A stretch of DNA of 64,000 nucleotides from Patagioenas fasciata (taxonomy: Eukaryota; Chordata; Aves; Columbiformes; Columbidae), in assembly GCF_037038585.1 (NCBI RefSeq), contig NC_092522.1, positions 50,932,161-50,996,160 of the forward strand, in the 5' to 3' direction. Below the pieces are notes generated by a model. That model saw nothing but the letters and a program-made list of their open reading frames with translations, did not search any database and was not told the DNA's origin. This document shows positions 1 through 14,430 of this stretch, piece by piece (the stretch's first letter is position 1; each line of letters begins with the position of its first letter). A program made the translations under genes and the position numbers.

Positions 1-1998
1 TTTCAGCTTGAAGATATACAAGACTACTGAAATACTATTTCATATTGTACACTAAAGCAATGAGGTTTTGCATTAGAACAATCCAATCGTGTATGTTCTT
101 ATGTGTCAGGGAGATGTGGCTGTTGTACAGCAAGGCTTTGAAAGGTTACATCTCAGCACTAATTTGGGAGAGGATGGCTACAGAGAAATATTAAGGGCTG
201 CAAAAAGATGACTGAGTTTAATGGGGTCCTTAATGAACTATCACAAGATGAACCCTGCAGAAATTTTGCATTCTCAAGATTGAGAGAGGTTTGGGCCTTC
301 TTTCTCTGGAACAACATTTATTTAACACAATTTTTTATTTTAATCCCTGGGTCCTGTCTACACTATATAGCACTCAGTTGTTGAAAACCATCAAGAACTG
401 TGTGAAAAAGAACGAATTGAAGGACACATGCATAAAAGTTCTCCTAAGAACATCCCTTCCTAAAATGTGTTGAAATCTACAGCTAAGGTTTTCATTTTCA
501 TACACTTCTTTTACTCCTCTTTTCTCAATTTCTAGATTAACTTTGTCCTTACAGCACTAGAGAGAAGAACTCAGCTTTGGTGTCACCAGCCATTTTGCCC
601 AGAGGCCCACTTAGTTTTACACAGCCTGGCTTGATGCTTTTTGACACATCTAGATGAACAGAGATGTGAAGATCATCCTCTGCCCTAGACACATAAAATC
701 TTTGTGGCTATGTGTGTATTAAAAAGCTATTATAAAAACAGCTAGGGCTTATCCTCTGGCTCACCACTCCCGTACTTCCAAAAAAAAGAGCAGCCTCATC
801 CAACCTGATTATTGCTAATTATTGCTGGCCTGTGCTTGGTCCTGACTGTTCCTAGCTATGTCCCAGGAAATGTTCTAACAATATCACATCATAGAACATG
901 AAGGCTCAGAGACTGGGCCCATCCTTGCCTACGCCTGTTTGCAGTATCCTGTGTGTTCCTTCTTAAGAACAGAAAGTACATTTGATGGAAATCAAAATGT
1001 TATCAACCCTAAATGATGGCAACTGCTACGTGGATGTAGTCATACAATTTAGAGAACTTTGTGGTGTCCAACTAAAAATTTAAATATATTTGGGGTTAGT
1101 GTTAGGGGGTTGGTTGTTTATTTTCTTCGGGTTTTTAAAGATATCTGTGGAGATTAGAGGAAAAAAATATCCTCACATATTGTTTAGTTCCTCTGGAAAC
1201 AAAATACTTTTACTTCTGGGTGCACGCAGTGAAAGCTAAAGATACAAGCTGCAAGGAAACTAAAATACTGCTTGCAGAATAGGTGTGCTCTCCCTTCCTT
1301 ATACAGCTGTAGTTAAGGAGACTTAGGTTCATCTTTCTTTTTTCTGTGATCAAGAGCAGCAATATTTTTAAACTAAGGCTTGTCACGCACTAGAAGATTG
1401 CCTTTAGCCTAGGCTGATGAAGCTATTCCACTTATATACAACATAGATATGTTTTGTTTAGGTCATGGTGACTGTGAATGACTGTGTTCTGGTTGTTAGG
1501 ATAGCCTTTGCTGTTAGGAAGGCACAGTCTGAAGTCTCTGTTCTGGTGGATATTCTAAATTTTAAAATGGTTATTTTCACAACTCTAAGTCATTTAAGAA
1601 TGGATTACTAGCAATCTTTCAATGCAAAAAGCTTGCTTTTGCATGAAATTACTTTTCTGGTTTGAATATATTTCTCATCCCAATTTCATCTGAAGCTAGA
1701 ACCTGCAGTGAAAACTCTCCTGCTTTCTGTCTTAGAGACCACTTCTCTTCACTTGCCTGGTCACACAACATTCGAGAAGTCATTGGAGCATTTGCTCATG
1801 TAAGAAACACTTTGGGTTTACTGCAGTGGGTAAGCAAGAGTTGTGTCAAGCCCAGGATAAAGGGGCCCAGCTGACACGTTATCAGCATGGTGTGCAATTT
1901 GGCAGGTGGTCCCAAATCATTTCTTGCACCAGGATTCCTGTCTGCTACTCTACATCACTGAATTAAACATATAAGTAGCTGCCTTTAATGCAGTGCAG

Positions 1999-2086
1999 CA
2001 GTGGTCAACATGGGCAGTCAACAGCATAAGGAAACAGCTCTTTGTAGACCACTTCCAGCACATGGACCATGGTTTGGGAACCACTG
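1999..2086. mobile_element. Possible short hAT-type (Charlie-like) relic
   Basis: The segment begins CAGTGGTCAAC and ends GGTTTGGGAACCACTG, the terminal inverted repeat texture of hAT-Charlie/MER5-type elements. It is only 88 bp and no 8-bp target duplication is visible. It could be a chance match to one end plus a degraded other end. Confidence 0.4.
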
Positions 2087-5063
2087 AACTAGCCAACAGT
2101 TACAAAGGGCTCTGAAGCGGTAATTGCTATGTCAGTGCTAAGTAGTATTATTATTTTGCTAGCTAGAAAACCCCAAAAGATAATGATATGATACACAATA
2201 CATCACACTACACTGGAAGACATGCTTGTCCTTGGGTTTAGTTACAGTTTTGTGAAATCGGAAATGGAGGGCAGCCATTTTTTCCACCGTCTATAAAATG
2301 TAAACAGGAGAAAGAGGGTTCAGATCTAACACACAGCTGATAGAAAAACAAACAAGAAAATGTCAAGGGAAAGAATGCTTGTTATCTGGCCAAGACTTCG
2401 ATTCTACTGACCCTAGCTTGTACTCCAGCAGCACAGGACCTGGAGCATCCCCCACTCCCTCACATGCAGATCTACTTGCAGAGAACAACCATGCTTGGGA
2501 AACACAGAATCTCTGCTCACATGGTTGCTCCTCACACTGGAGACAGTGACCTTCTCATTTACTAGCATATACTGGTGAAGACATTTTTTCCAATTAAGTT
2601 AATAACTTCTGGATCTTTAGTTGCTGCACGTATTTTCTGGTCCCGAGAAGATTCCTGTACTGCTAGGCTTCACACCTTAACCCTCCCCTGAATTACGTGA
2701 AACGTGAATGGTCTACAATGCCTACTTTGCAAAGAAGGGATATCATCACAGAAGCAAAGCCCAGATTTTCAAACTGGATTAGGCATTTCATTCATTTCTG
2801 GATTCCAGCAGGTGTTAGGTGCTAAGATATCTCTGAAACTTTGGTGAAGAGCTTGTGATCACACAGTAAGCTACTGGGACCATTTGGAATAGTTACCAGG
2901 TTTTCTAAATCCAGATTGACCAATCTAAGCAGTGGGATATGTTCATTGTTCCCAGATTCTCATCTTTTAAATTCATATTAATAAGATTTTATTTGTGAAC
3001 AATAAGGCCAAGGAACTACTGGTTTTGAAGTTTGACAGCAATGATTTTACTGTAGTCACAGAGCTGCATGCCCCAATGCTATAAGGAATAAACAAAAAAA
3101 GGTATGACTTGTGATGAAACTATTAGTGTTGGTTCTCTGTGGATATGCAGGGCAATATCAGAAATGCTGGTTAAACGCTCTTTGTATACTGCACCCTTCC
3201 CTTAAGCACTAACCTCTAATAACATATCACAAGACAACAAGTCAGCATAGGGATGTCTGATAATCAGTTATTTTGTGGGCTGTGGATGGTCTTGCTGAAA
3301 GTGGGTCCAATCCCACACAGGCAATGCTAATCCTTGCAAATACAGTCAGAATCTATTTGAAGATAAGGGCAGGAACAGTCAGTACCAGTTCAGATTTTTA
3401 TGGTTATTTAAATACCCAACAAAGAATGTGTAATTCGCATCCTGCAATTACTCTCACATGAATGGAACTCAGTAATAATGCCTCATTCTTAAAGGATATT
3501 TTCCACCAGTGCATCCTGAGTGGCTCTACAAAGGAACACACATATCTTCATGTTTTTTACAAGGTGGGAAACTAACATACACAGAGATGCAATAGTACAA
3601 AATGAAAAGACAGTAGTCTAGACAGGAGTAAATCCCAGGCAACCTGAGCCTGATATGCTCTTCTCCAGTGCATTGGGGAAGCTTTGAAGAGCCATGCAAG
3701 GGTGGAGTCATGGCTTCGGCCTTCAAATCTACCATAAAACAATGTACTCATAATCATTTCATTCTGTACATCATGCGGCCTCATTTATATCACCAGGAAT
3801 TGCTTTTCAATCAGCATCTGTGAATGTATTTTACCTTTTGTATTTTTCTTTTTTTTTTTTTTCAAAATCTGTCTGTGGAAGAAAACAACATTTACAGTTA
3901 CAGAGACACCAAAAGTGAAGAGACCTGAGTTATGCCTTCCCTTACTCTTAGGTCCTGATTCTTCCCACATATGAATAAGCTCATACATGAGGAGTCACAA
4001 GTACTTTATTAGGGTGTTTCATACTTCAAGCTAAGTCAGTGTATAAATGAGGAATATTATTCTTATACCTCTGCTTATAACAGCATTCAAGTATTTCTGA
4101 AGTGACTCAGAAAGTTAGGGGTATAAGTTCTACTGGAATTTGGAAGCTGTGCTCATTAACACTTTTCTGCCATTTGTGTGTATAAAAGCCAGTCATGATT
4201 GAGTACAAGGTGGAAGAGTGTGAATCATTCATTGGAATTACATTATTTTGGGTGAGTAGCACAGATATGTTTTGTTTTGTCAAAGAGGTACTAAATAATG
4301 ACTTCTTAAAACCACATTCCCATTCCCTGCCCCACCTCAATGTCATTAGGATTTTTTCCAATTGTCATTGTAATGTCTGAATGCTCAGTCTGGCTAAAAA
4401 AATTCATTTAGTCTTGGCTAGGCGTTTCAATGGGAGTTGGGTGGCTCAGACTACAGAGAAAATCTAAGCTCTTATTAAAGTATTTAAATTGTAATCTTTT
4501 CTAGAACGCATTAGCTCTGACCCATTTCCCATGAAACCGGGATGAAGAGTCAGCTTTGTCTGGCATATTTGCAGCAAAACCTAGTCATCCCGTGTCTCTT
4601 CTCTACCCACTATTGCAGATACAATTTTTTAGTAATGGACATCCTTCCACATCTGGTTGCATCTGTATTAGTTACATGGGTCAATTCATCCCACTCACAG
4701 CTGTCAGTTCACTCACCCCACTTCTCCTCTAGCCCTTCCCATACCACATAACCCCAGCCAGAGGTTATTGATATATCAAACCTGCTCCCCTGAGTTGTTT
4801 CAAAGAGGAGTGACCTTTCAAAGAAAATGAACAATTCTGGTATAGGAGAGGTACGTAGCTGTTCTTCACTAGTCCCTGACTGAAACCAGACACAGGGCAT
4901 TTACAGTCATGCAGTCAGAACAACTGTGGAGTAATGGACTGGAGGCAGCAATTATTTGACCCAGACAGAGTCAGCTGCAAGACACCTTTCCCTTGAGACT
5001 TCACTAGCCTGGTTGTCTATGTATCTCAGATGTATATAGTTTATGCACATGTAGTTTAGAGAC

Positions 5064-5138
5064 TTATATGTGTATCTTATATGTATATATAAGATATATA
5101 TGTGTGTGTATATAGATATATACACATATAAAAAAAAT
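5064..5138. repeat. TA/TG-rich microsatellite
   Basis: Alternating TATATG and GT-rich dinucleotide sequence, including TGTGTGTGTATATAG, ending in an A-run. Imperfect, so probably old. Confidence 0.85.
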
Positions 5139-6748
5139 ATGGATATTAATGTTTTTCAGTACACCAGTCAAGAGAGTTAGCCACAACAGAACTGTCTTTG
5201 CTTGATCAAAGGAAAAAAAAAATTGAAAGAACTCACAATTGCCAGACAAAATAGAAAATCTTTTCAGAAGACAACACACGTGTAAGCCCCCAAATAAAAG
5301 GGTGTGTTGCCAGGAAAAACTGCCTTTGAGCCAACATAAAAATGACAACAACATGCTGAAACCAGTAAGAAAACAAATAGAGTGAGAGTAAAAGAAAGAC
5401 TCTTAAAACTCAGAAAGTATAAGGGTGCAAATAGAACTGACAAGATAACTGCTGAATAATTCAAAGGTAAAACTTTTAAAAAACTGCACATCTTTTTTCA
5501 TTAGTTCAGTAACCTCTCTTTTCATGCACTTTTACAAAACATGCAGAACTGAAACTGGCTCCCTAAGTAACATGAATATTATCAGCTGCAGGCAGTATTT
5601 TAGGAAGATACAGATAAAGGACAAAGCTGAAATCAGATTCACTATCATCATCTCTGCAGGCTGAAGGTAGCTACTGCATGGGACTTCATAAGAGTAACCT
5701 TGCAGTGAGCTTTGAAAAAAGGGTAGCCAATGTTTAAAGCTCATGCTTGAAGGGGTCCATTGCAAAATGGGGGAAGTTCTTTCAAGTCCACTGGGCTCGT
5801 ACTTAGTTGGGCACTGCAGACATCTCTCTGCAGGTATCTGAGCTCCAGTCCCTACAGATACTGAGGAACTGGTCTCGTAGCAGGGGAAAAAGTGGCAATG
5901 TTGGCAAAGAAATTAAGAGAACTTCTTATCATGGTGTGCTCCCTTCTCTTCACAGACAGGCTTCAGAGAGTTTGCTAAGCATCCTTAATTGTATGCTAAC
6001 CTGACCAACATGCTCAGGCCTGCAAGATCCTGTATGATCTTTGAGGGTGTGTTTAAGCCTCTCCCTGCACAGACTATGAGTCTGGCCAAGGCCACGCTGA
6101 CCTATCCCTGAGGGGCCACACAGATGCTCAAAAGGGGTGCAAAAATACTGAGGGAATCTCCTGGAGGCACAGAGACTCAAGGGAAAAATATATTCCTCAG
6201 GCACAAGTCAGCAGCTGCTGTCTATCCCCATAGAGCCTTGAGCTCCAGCAAGACTTTTGCAGAATTTCTGTCTTCTTCAATGCTAAAGAAAACACCAGTT
6301 CCCAAAGAAAATGAGGAAAAAGCTGTTGAAACTCCCCACACACAAGAATACAAGGTTTGGCACTTATCTTTAGTCTGAAGAACTGTGTCCTTATCTAAAA
6401 CTCTTCTGAGGGTTCTAACCCTTTGGGTCTGCACAACTGGTCTGGAAAGCTCATTATCTGTATTTTCATGAAAGTCTCAGGGAATCTTGCTTCTCTCAGG
6501 ACTGCATATAGCATGATGTTTCCTCATAAAACTCATCTTGCATGTGTCAAGTGCCTCCACACCTCCACAGCTGCTATTGGTTTGGGGCAAAATTACTAGG
6601 GAAGAGGCAAAGGAAAACTTCAGTTTCCAATCTGAATTATCTCCCCTCAAAATCCAAACTTCCCATAGCCTTCAGCCATTCAGTCATTTGTTAAGCACAA
6701 CTTGTTTCTATCAATGCTTAGTTCATCCAGGTTATTGCTGTTTTCTGG

Positions 6749-6811
6749 TGTTTGTTTGTTTGTTTGGTTGGTTTTGGTTGTTTGGTTTTGGTTTGTTTGT
6801 TTTTTTTTTTT
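6749..6811. repeat. (GTTT)n/(GGTT)n low-complexity stretch
   Basis: G/T-only plus strand with GTTT and TTGG units, ending in a T12 run. Confidence 0.9.
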
Positions 6812-9800
6812 CACAGACTGGTTTAGACTCTCTCTTTCTCTTAACCATACAAGACTCTTTTCCCTCATGTTTTGTTTGGCAAGTGGTGTGGAAATCTTAC
6901 ACCCCCAGCTGCTTCTGAGCAAGCCTCCAGGATAGGTTGTCATTGCCACTGGTATTTAAATGTCCGTGGCAAGTAGTATGGCAATAGTCGAGAGAAAGTA
7001 AATACTTAATTTGACATAAACTTTACTCCAGGAATGTGCTTGAAATTCTGGTACCTCCTAAATGCCTGTGTTTGTGCCCTGCTAGATGAAGGCCCTGCAG
7101 AATTCTTTATTTTCCTTGGAGTCATATATAGGAGGGATGTGTGGCTCATAGGCTGATCCAGGTTTGTTTTCCAAAGTTAACTACATGTCATTTGGAATAT
7201 ATTATTCAAAAAATCACTAGTCAAAGAAAGAGAGCCTGAGAATGATTAAATACTCTAAATAAAAGACAAATAATGTGGGAAGCTACCACCAGTCTAAATT
7301 TTACAATCCATTGCATTTCATGTCGACTGATTTAATTAAAGAACTTGTCTGCAGCTAGTTCCATACAGAAAATGTGATGTGTTTCATTATTTATTTGCTC
7401 ATTGGTGTGGTTTCTTTGTTTTGATTTTTTGTTTTGTTTAATTTTCTTCTGTACCCCCAGCCCACTGAAGGCAAAGGGTGATGTTCAAAAGGCTGTTTAT
7501 ATTAAAAGACAACAACAAAGCAACAGACCAAAACCACAGTCCTGTGCTCATCTATAGCTAACAGTTAATAATAGATAAACAAGGTCTAATAAAATAAAAG
7601 CCTACATGGCCACTTGCCTGAAACACAGAACGAGTCAGATTTGGGGGTTTGGAAAATCTGAGTTGTTTATTCTTCAGAGCACACCTCTGGAGCTAATATA
7701 GTTACTAAGGAAGGAAACTCACAGACCACTTTTTGTAAAGAAGGTTGTCCCACGGGATTCCTGAATCAGCCACGTAAAAGCAGACCCGACTACCAAGCAT
7801 ACAAAAAAGCAGCTATATAATTCTGTTAAAGGATTTTGCATTTACTCTTAAGTAAAAAAAAAAAAATATTTTCAGAAGTGGATAATTGTTGTCTTAATTA
7901 CAAGTAACTATTCTGTTAAAATAAATTAAAGGTGAAATATATGAAGGTTAGAGTCTCCAGGCCAATGTAATCTCTTCAGTCTGGATTTCTGCAAAATACA
8001 TAATATTTTCAGAAGAGAAGCCTGGGAGTTGGCCTACATAAAGTTGAATACTGATTTAGCTAAATCAGTCTAGAGTTTGTATGATAACATCTCAAAAAGA
8101 TATTGTGTAATAACTTATTCTGGAATAATTTCCATCAGAAATGCTATTCAAAAATAAAAGCCTCTTTATTCCACAATCATTTGGATATTGTTGAAGTGGA
8201 GGGTTCTGGTTGCATTCTTCAGTACCAAAAAACAATTAAAAACCTTAATTTGTAACGTGCGAGAGCTGTGAGTAGAGAGAAGTGGTTTATTGCTGAAGAT
8301 CCAAAACAGATTGCAAACATCATTCTTGATTTGCTTGTTAAAAATTAATTGTCTATAAAAATATCACAATCATTAAAAATCTGTTATATTTTAATAGCTG
8401 TGGCTACTTGGAATTGATATTGAGATGCAAACATGCACTTCTCAGTCTTTAACACTGAGCCTAAATTTCTTCACTTCTATCATATAGAATTATCACAAGA
8501 GAGACACAGAGGTACACTTGCATAACAGGGAGCAGTTTAAACTGTCTCCATCAACACAATTAAACTGGTTCTGGAGCTGTGCATAAGGATGGTTGATGCT
8601 GTGTTAGGAAATACGTGATCTATTCTCACTGTTCCTGACTGACTCTTGCTACTTCCACTGACTTGTTCTTCAACCTTGGACTTCATATCTAAGTCTTTGT
8701 GTTTCATAAATATGTACTTAACGGTATGAAGTGGTTTAATATTGCTATAGGAAAGATATTGCACTAGGACAATGTAGTCCCTATTATAAAAACTTCTCTT
8801 AGTAATAGCTCAACCAAATGTCCTGAGAGGACTATCATTTTTTCTTATTATTATAGAGCGGTGTTGGGAGGGAGCAAAGTGTTTTTTAGCCCCGCTTATT
8901 GCAGCATTTCTGTTTCAATGGTACCTTGAAACAAAACAAAAGTGGCTGTGAGCCCAGGGATAAATGAAGCCAGACACAGACCATGGACAGTAGGTCAAGT
9001 TGTGTCAAAGACCTGATAATAATAAATGCAGGAGAGAAGGAAGATGATTTAACCTGACGTAAACCACTTAACAGTCTAAGGCTAGGCATATGTACATCTG
9101 TCTCCGCAATGTGAACCATTGGGACCCATGTCCACATCACCTCTATCCACAGTTTCCTGTTACTGATGTGTTTACAGGGATAGTTTGTGAATGATACAAA
9201 CCACCATAGAAATTAGAGAGGAAAGAAGAATAAGGACATGCCCTGTCCTTCACCACCAGTTAATGTTTCCACTATCATTTTATGGAGGTACTATCTTTCT
9301 TTTAATGCACTTCTTCTTCCAGGTATATGTGTCAAGGAACAGATTTTTGCAGACAACAATGTGTTGAATTCATTGAAAAGTGATGATGTGTAATTCTGAG
9401 TCTGTATTTAAAACTGGAAGTTTTGGAACAAAGGTACACTCAGTCTGCCCTCGTGCCCCAAGTCTTCATTTGTCTTTGTAGTCATAAAATATAAGCCAAA
9501 ACGACCACTGCCATCTTTTGCAGTGGCATCAGATCTATCCAGGGAAATTGTAATGTATTAATATAATCGCAGTAAAAGATTGGAATATATTGTGCTGGAA
9601 AACTACCAGGTGAAGACAGGAAGGGAGTAACTGAAAGGAAGAAAGAGAGGCATATCTTATGTCCCATTCAGTGTATCATGATAAAAAGTAATAATGAGAG
9701 ATGAATATAGTTAATCTATTATTAATCTCTAAGAAGATATGCCACTTATAGAAATAAGAAGAAAGCAAACATTCTTTGGACAAAAAAACCTAATTTTTAC

Positions 9801-10935
9801 TCTATTGAAACCAATAGCAAAACTCTCATTGTCTTCCATGGGCTTGCATTTCATTCAAAGCACTCTTCCAAGTCTGCTAATGTATGAAACACTTGGGCAT
9901 GCAAAGAATGCTGAATTAGTAGTCTGTCTTTTAGTATTATAAAACTTAGAGTCTTGCTGAAAGTAGAAGACCAGTAGGATCAGAGAAAATGGCAAGTAAT
10001 TTGGGGGGAATGACTGGCTAGAGGCAAATGAGGAGAAGGCAAAGTCAAAGATGAATATTTAGTTATGATTTATTACAATATCATAAGTAGATAAGCAACT
10101 CGTGATGATGGAAACATAGTGACTGGCATTACATAAAGTCTTCGCTGGGAACAAAAATGTCAAGTGTGTGGTCAAGTGAGCTATTACTGTAAGTGTTAGA
10201 AGTCACCACCTACAGTATCTGTTGTTGATGATTTAAAACCAATTTATCCATGGTGCTTCTTCCATTATACCAGACTAGAAAAATGCCAAAGTGACATTTC
10301 TCAGATGGCCCCAGCAGAAGCAAGCTTTGCCATATATGCAATCACCAGGCTCCAGATTAGAAGGTGAAGAGGGTGGTGCAAGTTGTTGGGAACCACATAA
10401 AAAATTCTGGCAAAGCCCATCAGTTTTAAAAGTGGAGTGGGTTTATATCATCTGCAGGCATCAAAATGCAATCAGATCTTTTCTGAGTCATTTATCTTGA
10501 TATATTTCTTTAACAGCTCATAAACACTAGCCTGTACCTGTGCATCCTCTATGGAGAGCAGATTTGGGGATGAGGAAGAGAAGTACAATGAATGCACCTG
10601 ACTAAATCACAAAAATTTTGGGGATCAGAGAGGTGGTTGTGATGGCGATGTCACAGTTCCCAAACTAAGGGGGAATTCTGCCTCTCACTGTGTCTCAACC
10701 AGAGTCAAGTTTGCTAAAACAGTCAGGTCTATTTTGCGTAAACTCGCAGTGCTGGCACAGTTTCCTTAATTCTGGATGAAATTTCCCCAGGAAATTTCAC
10801 TCATGTGGACAAGATCCCAAAACACAAAGGTCACAATGAAGTACCCTCTGAAAATTTAACATTGAGCAAAGGAAGGGACAATAAAGATAAAACACTCCAA
10901 ACACTCCAATTTGTCCTAAATGTATCCAAGCATGG

Positions 10936-11066
10936 CTTTTGTGGTCTTCTTTTTTTGTTTGACTTTGTTTTGGGATCTTGCTTTGTTTTGATTGTTTGTT
11001 TTGTTGGGGGTTTTGTTTGGTTGGTTGGATTTTTGTTTTGTGGTTTTGTTTGGGTTTTTTTTTTGG
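10936..11066. repeat. G/T-rich low-complexity stretch
   Basis: About 130 bp almost free of C and A on the plus strand (TTTTGTTTG-like words, one GGGGG). Overlapping hydrophobic reading frames are artefacts. Confidence 0.9.
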
Positions 11067-11650
11067 AGACGGTTGGGGGAGGGAGCTATGGAACACCATA
11101 TATTATCTGACCAGAAAAGACCGACTACAACTCAAGTGACAAGTAAAAAGATTCTAACCATAGTAGCTGCTGGGATGAACTAAGAACCTGTCTTCCCTAA
11201 TTTTTTTTTTCATGGTTACTACTGATGGTTCAGCTCCTCTGACAGGAGCTCTGTAACACATATAATGCCATGTTACACTGTAAGCAACATTATCTCGATA
11301 TGTTCAGAGGAAACAAGAATAGAAGGGATGTTAAAGTTCCAGCCTCAACTGGTGCTGCATCTACATTAGCACACTAATGGCAACACAGAGATGGGAAAGA
11401 GAAAGAATTATTGGCATAAAAAGTCCTTTGTTTACAGAAACCCTTGCAGAGTTCTGCAGTGATGACTTAGATGTTGTTATGGAGACAAAGTCAGCAATGC
11501 CATTCTGGAACTGGACCATATACCAATAGGCAATAATTTGCAGAAGCTGGAAACTGAGGGTGGAATTAGATATATTTGTTCAGGGGAAAAAAAAAATCTC
11601 AGCAGCCCCCATAAGTTTAAATCTAACAATCTAAAAGATTAAGAAAAAGA

Positions 11651-12036
11651 TTCATAGAATAGTAGAAAAGAGGCTAAAGGGGAACATGAGATGATGTTTG
11701 CTCCATCCCCTTGCCCAGGTGAGAATCACTCTTGGTTGATTCTTGTCTACAACATGTACAGTCTGCTCTTTAAGACCCTAAGCATCAGCCCCTCCTGCAA
11801 TCTTTAGCACTTCACTGTCCCTACTACTGGAGAGGTTTTTTTGTGGTCTCAAACTTGAACCTTTTCTGCTACAGTTCAAGCTCATAATTTCTGTTCCTTT
11901 CCTTGGTGGAAGACAAGAGCAATGCTTTCCTCCACAACAACATTTATAAGTGTGTGAACACCATTACAGTGTTCCCTTCAGTCTTTTCTAGTCTCACAGA
12001 CACTAAATATACACAACTCTATCAACTTTGCAGTCA
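11651..12036 (-). mobile_element. Old, strongly diverged CR1 relic (minus orientation)
   Basis: The plus strand begins TTCATAGAAT and keeps the order of landmarks seen in reverse-complement CR1 3' ends: CCCTTGCCCAGGTGAGAATCA, a segment ending AATCTTTAGCACTTCACTG, CTACAGTTCAAGCTCATAAT, a CCTTTCCTTGG-type block, and TGTTCCCTTCAGTCTTTTCT. Divergence is high, so the copy is ancient. The frames are destroyed. The assignment rests on remembered consensus texture. Confidence 0.65.
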
Positions 12037-12837
12037 ATTTATAATCTAATTACGTTCGTTTCTTAAGCTAAGTAATTTCGGGCACTACACTGATACTGTA
12101 TGTAAGGGTTTTTTCCGATGGTTTTACATTACTTTTTCCCCATAGAAAAACAGTACAAGAATAACAACTCCCCCTTTTCTTGTAGTCTGAAAGACCCATA
12201 CATTCAAAAGAGAGAAATGACTGATTATTCACTAAAAAAAACCCAAACAAACAAAAAAAAACCCACAAAGTTCAGCTGACTCAGTAAGTACTGTTGAGAT
12301 GTTGAAACAGGGGTAAGACTCTAAAAGACTTCTACATCATTTAATTGTTTCAAGTGGGCTTTAAACAGTGACTTCCCAGGTCTCTCATGCACAAGCCTGG
12401 AGAGTTGCAGCCCTGTTGCACCCAAGCCTGCCTGTGAGGCAATGGGCAGACTGATCCCTGCCAGGCACAGCAGATGGAGGTGTCCTTCCATGCCCCTTTG
12501 ACAGTTCAGGATAGAAATGCCTGAGGCAACAGCATGAAATTTTGAACTTTGCAGCAGAGCAGTCTCTGGGCCATGGGAGAACCATGCTGGCACTGTGGTA
12601 TTTAAACTGTCTGGGTCTCATATGCTACTAAAATCTCCGTTTCAGGACCTGAAGAACCTATTTTTCAAAAACCTGCTTTCTCCCTTGAGGTCCATATGTA
12701 CCAGCATAGCAGAACAAGTATGTATGTGGCTTTTTACACAATTTTGTGATGCTGTTTCAAGCATCCTCATTCTCAGGTCTTTGCAGGCTGCTTTTGCCAC
12801 AGATCTGTTTCCATTTAGAAGCAAACATGGAACAACC

Positions 12838-12876
12838 CAGGTTGGAATGAACCTCAAAGGATCATCTGGTCTAACC
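12838..12876 (-). mobile_element. Short CR1 3'-end fragment (minus orientation)
   Basis: CAGGTTGGAATGAACCTC followed by AAAGGATCATCTGGTCTAAC is the reverse complement of the last 40-60 bp of CR1 elements. Nothing CR1-like continues beyond 12876. Confidence 0.7.
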
Positions 12877-14107
12877 TTTAAACAACACTTCCTATTATTC
12901 CCTTTACCATTTACCAGTATTTATCTGCCATTTCACAAGTTGTCAAATGATTATGCAAATCCTAAAAACTCCCAAAACAAATTCTGAAGCTTTTGTGGCA
13001 TTTTAAAAGAGATGTAAACCAGTTGTGAAAGATTTATGGTAACATGACTATCTACCACCATGCAAAAGGCAGTGACAATTCCAACTTTACTGATTGCTGC
13101 AGAAAGACTGTCCAAAAACATTTCAAGTCCTCCAGCTCCTGTCCCATTAACCCAGTTGGCAGTCTGTTAACACAGCATTCAGCTGAAGAACAAATTCTGG
13201 CAAGTGCCATTGCCTTTGCTATAGAACAGCAATTGTGCTTACCAGCTCTCAGAAATACTTGGCTTTATAAACAACTGTTACAGTAAATGACTATAACTTC
13301 TCTATCTGAGTTTGGGCAGAAATTCACACAAAATGTGCCATCTCATATGACAGGTCAGAGCCCTACATCTTAACGGAGAGGCCTTCATTTGGAAAAAGTC
13401 TTTTCTGCTGTACCCTGGCGAGGGTCACCTTGTAATGAAGTAGTCAAGATGAAGCTCTTCTGTTAATCTTCCCAACCCTATTTCTGTCCAAGTTTCCACC
13501 AGACCTTCTGCAGCCAGCAGATAATAGCTGTTGCTTGTTTTCCTTGTTTGAACTCTTCCAACGAAGCACACAGCAGAGGTGACCATGTCTTTACTTGACA
13601 CCTAAGGGAAAATGGTGTTAATAGGTCTTTTGTGTTAATTTAGGGTTTTATGAACTGATACCCTGGTCAAGACCATATCTGAACATGTCTAAAGTTCAGG
13701 TTAAAGCTCAAAAATGAGCCAAGAGATGCACAGAAATTTACTTGGATTTGGTTGACTGGAGGTAACAGCCCATATAGACTTGCTACCAAGATAACAGATT
13801 TAATAATATTTTTTATTTATTTCTGATGCAAAGAAGGCCTGATTTAGGCTGAATGGAAATCAAGTTTAAACTGAAGCAGGACAAGAGATCCACACATTGT
13901 GAGACCATGAAACACCAAAAGGCCATGTGGTCTGACAGGACTTAGAAGTTTTCAACAGCAAAACTGTATCTTCTAGAAAAGCCACCAAGGATGCACTTGA
14001 ATACTACAAATACAGAATATTCTACTTCCTTGGGTTGTACTGGAGCTGATCACCCTCTCTATTAAAACATACATTTTATTTCTCCATGTCAGCATCCTAA
14101 AGAGCTG

Positions 14108-14430
14108 TGACAGTAGTCCTCCATGTCCTTGCCCACTCTATGGGACTCCCCTAGCACTGCCCAGAGCCCAGGACTTCATGTGAGCCCCTGGAGCTGTCAG
14201 CCCCTGTCCCAGCGATTCTGCAGCAGGGCCGTGCTCGAGCTTGCATCAACCCTGTCCTGCCTAGCCACAGGCCCATGTCCCAGCCCATCCTCAGCCAGTC
14301 TCCATCCCCAGAGTGGTGTCCAGCTCCCTGTGCTAGGCTTGCCCCAGTGCCCCGGTTGCCCTGCTCTTCTTTGGGGTGGTTTGGGCCCTGCCTGCACATC
14401 CTGTCCTGACTGATCCCCATAGGCAACCTG
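14108..14430. other. Isolated GC-rich island of unknown origin
   Basis: About 320 bp with visibly higher G+C (roughly 60% by eye) in AT-rich surroundings, rich in CCTG/CAG words but with few CpG (only scattered ones such as TGCTCGAGC). Both strands have open frames of about 90 codons with no family signature, as expected when stop codons are rare in GC-rich DNA. It is not a classic CpG-island promoter. It may be a decayed GC-rich repeat or a fragment of inserted sequence. Confidence 0.5.

Larger units (their letters stand above)
1..11650. other. Gene-free stretch downstream of SMOC1, distal part
   Basis: Apart from the hAT-like relic and simple repeats listed, nothing codes convincingly here. 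Frames of up to 126 codons (for example 6538-6918, which runs through the GTTT repeat) have no domain, signal or codon bias that I recognise. No tRNA or rRNA is visible. Confidence 0.6.

Noticed and set aside
6538-6935. Trp/Phe/Val-rich frames of 126 and 77 codons
   Set aside because: They are created by the GTTT/GGTT low-complexity stretch.
14123-14426. Overlapping open frames of 96 and 91 codons on opposite strands
   Set aside because: GC-rich DNA has few stop codons; neither shows a recognisable domain or splice context.
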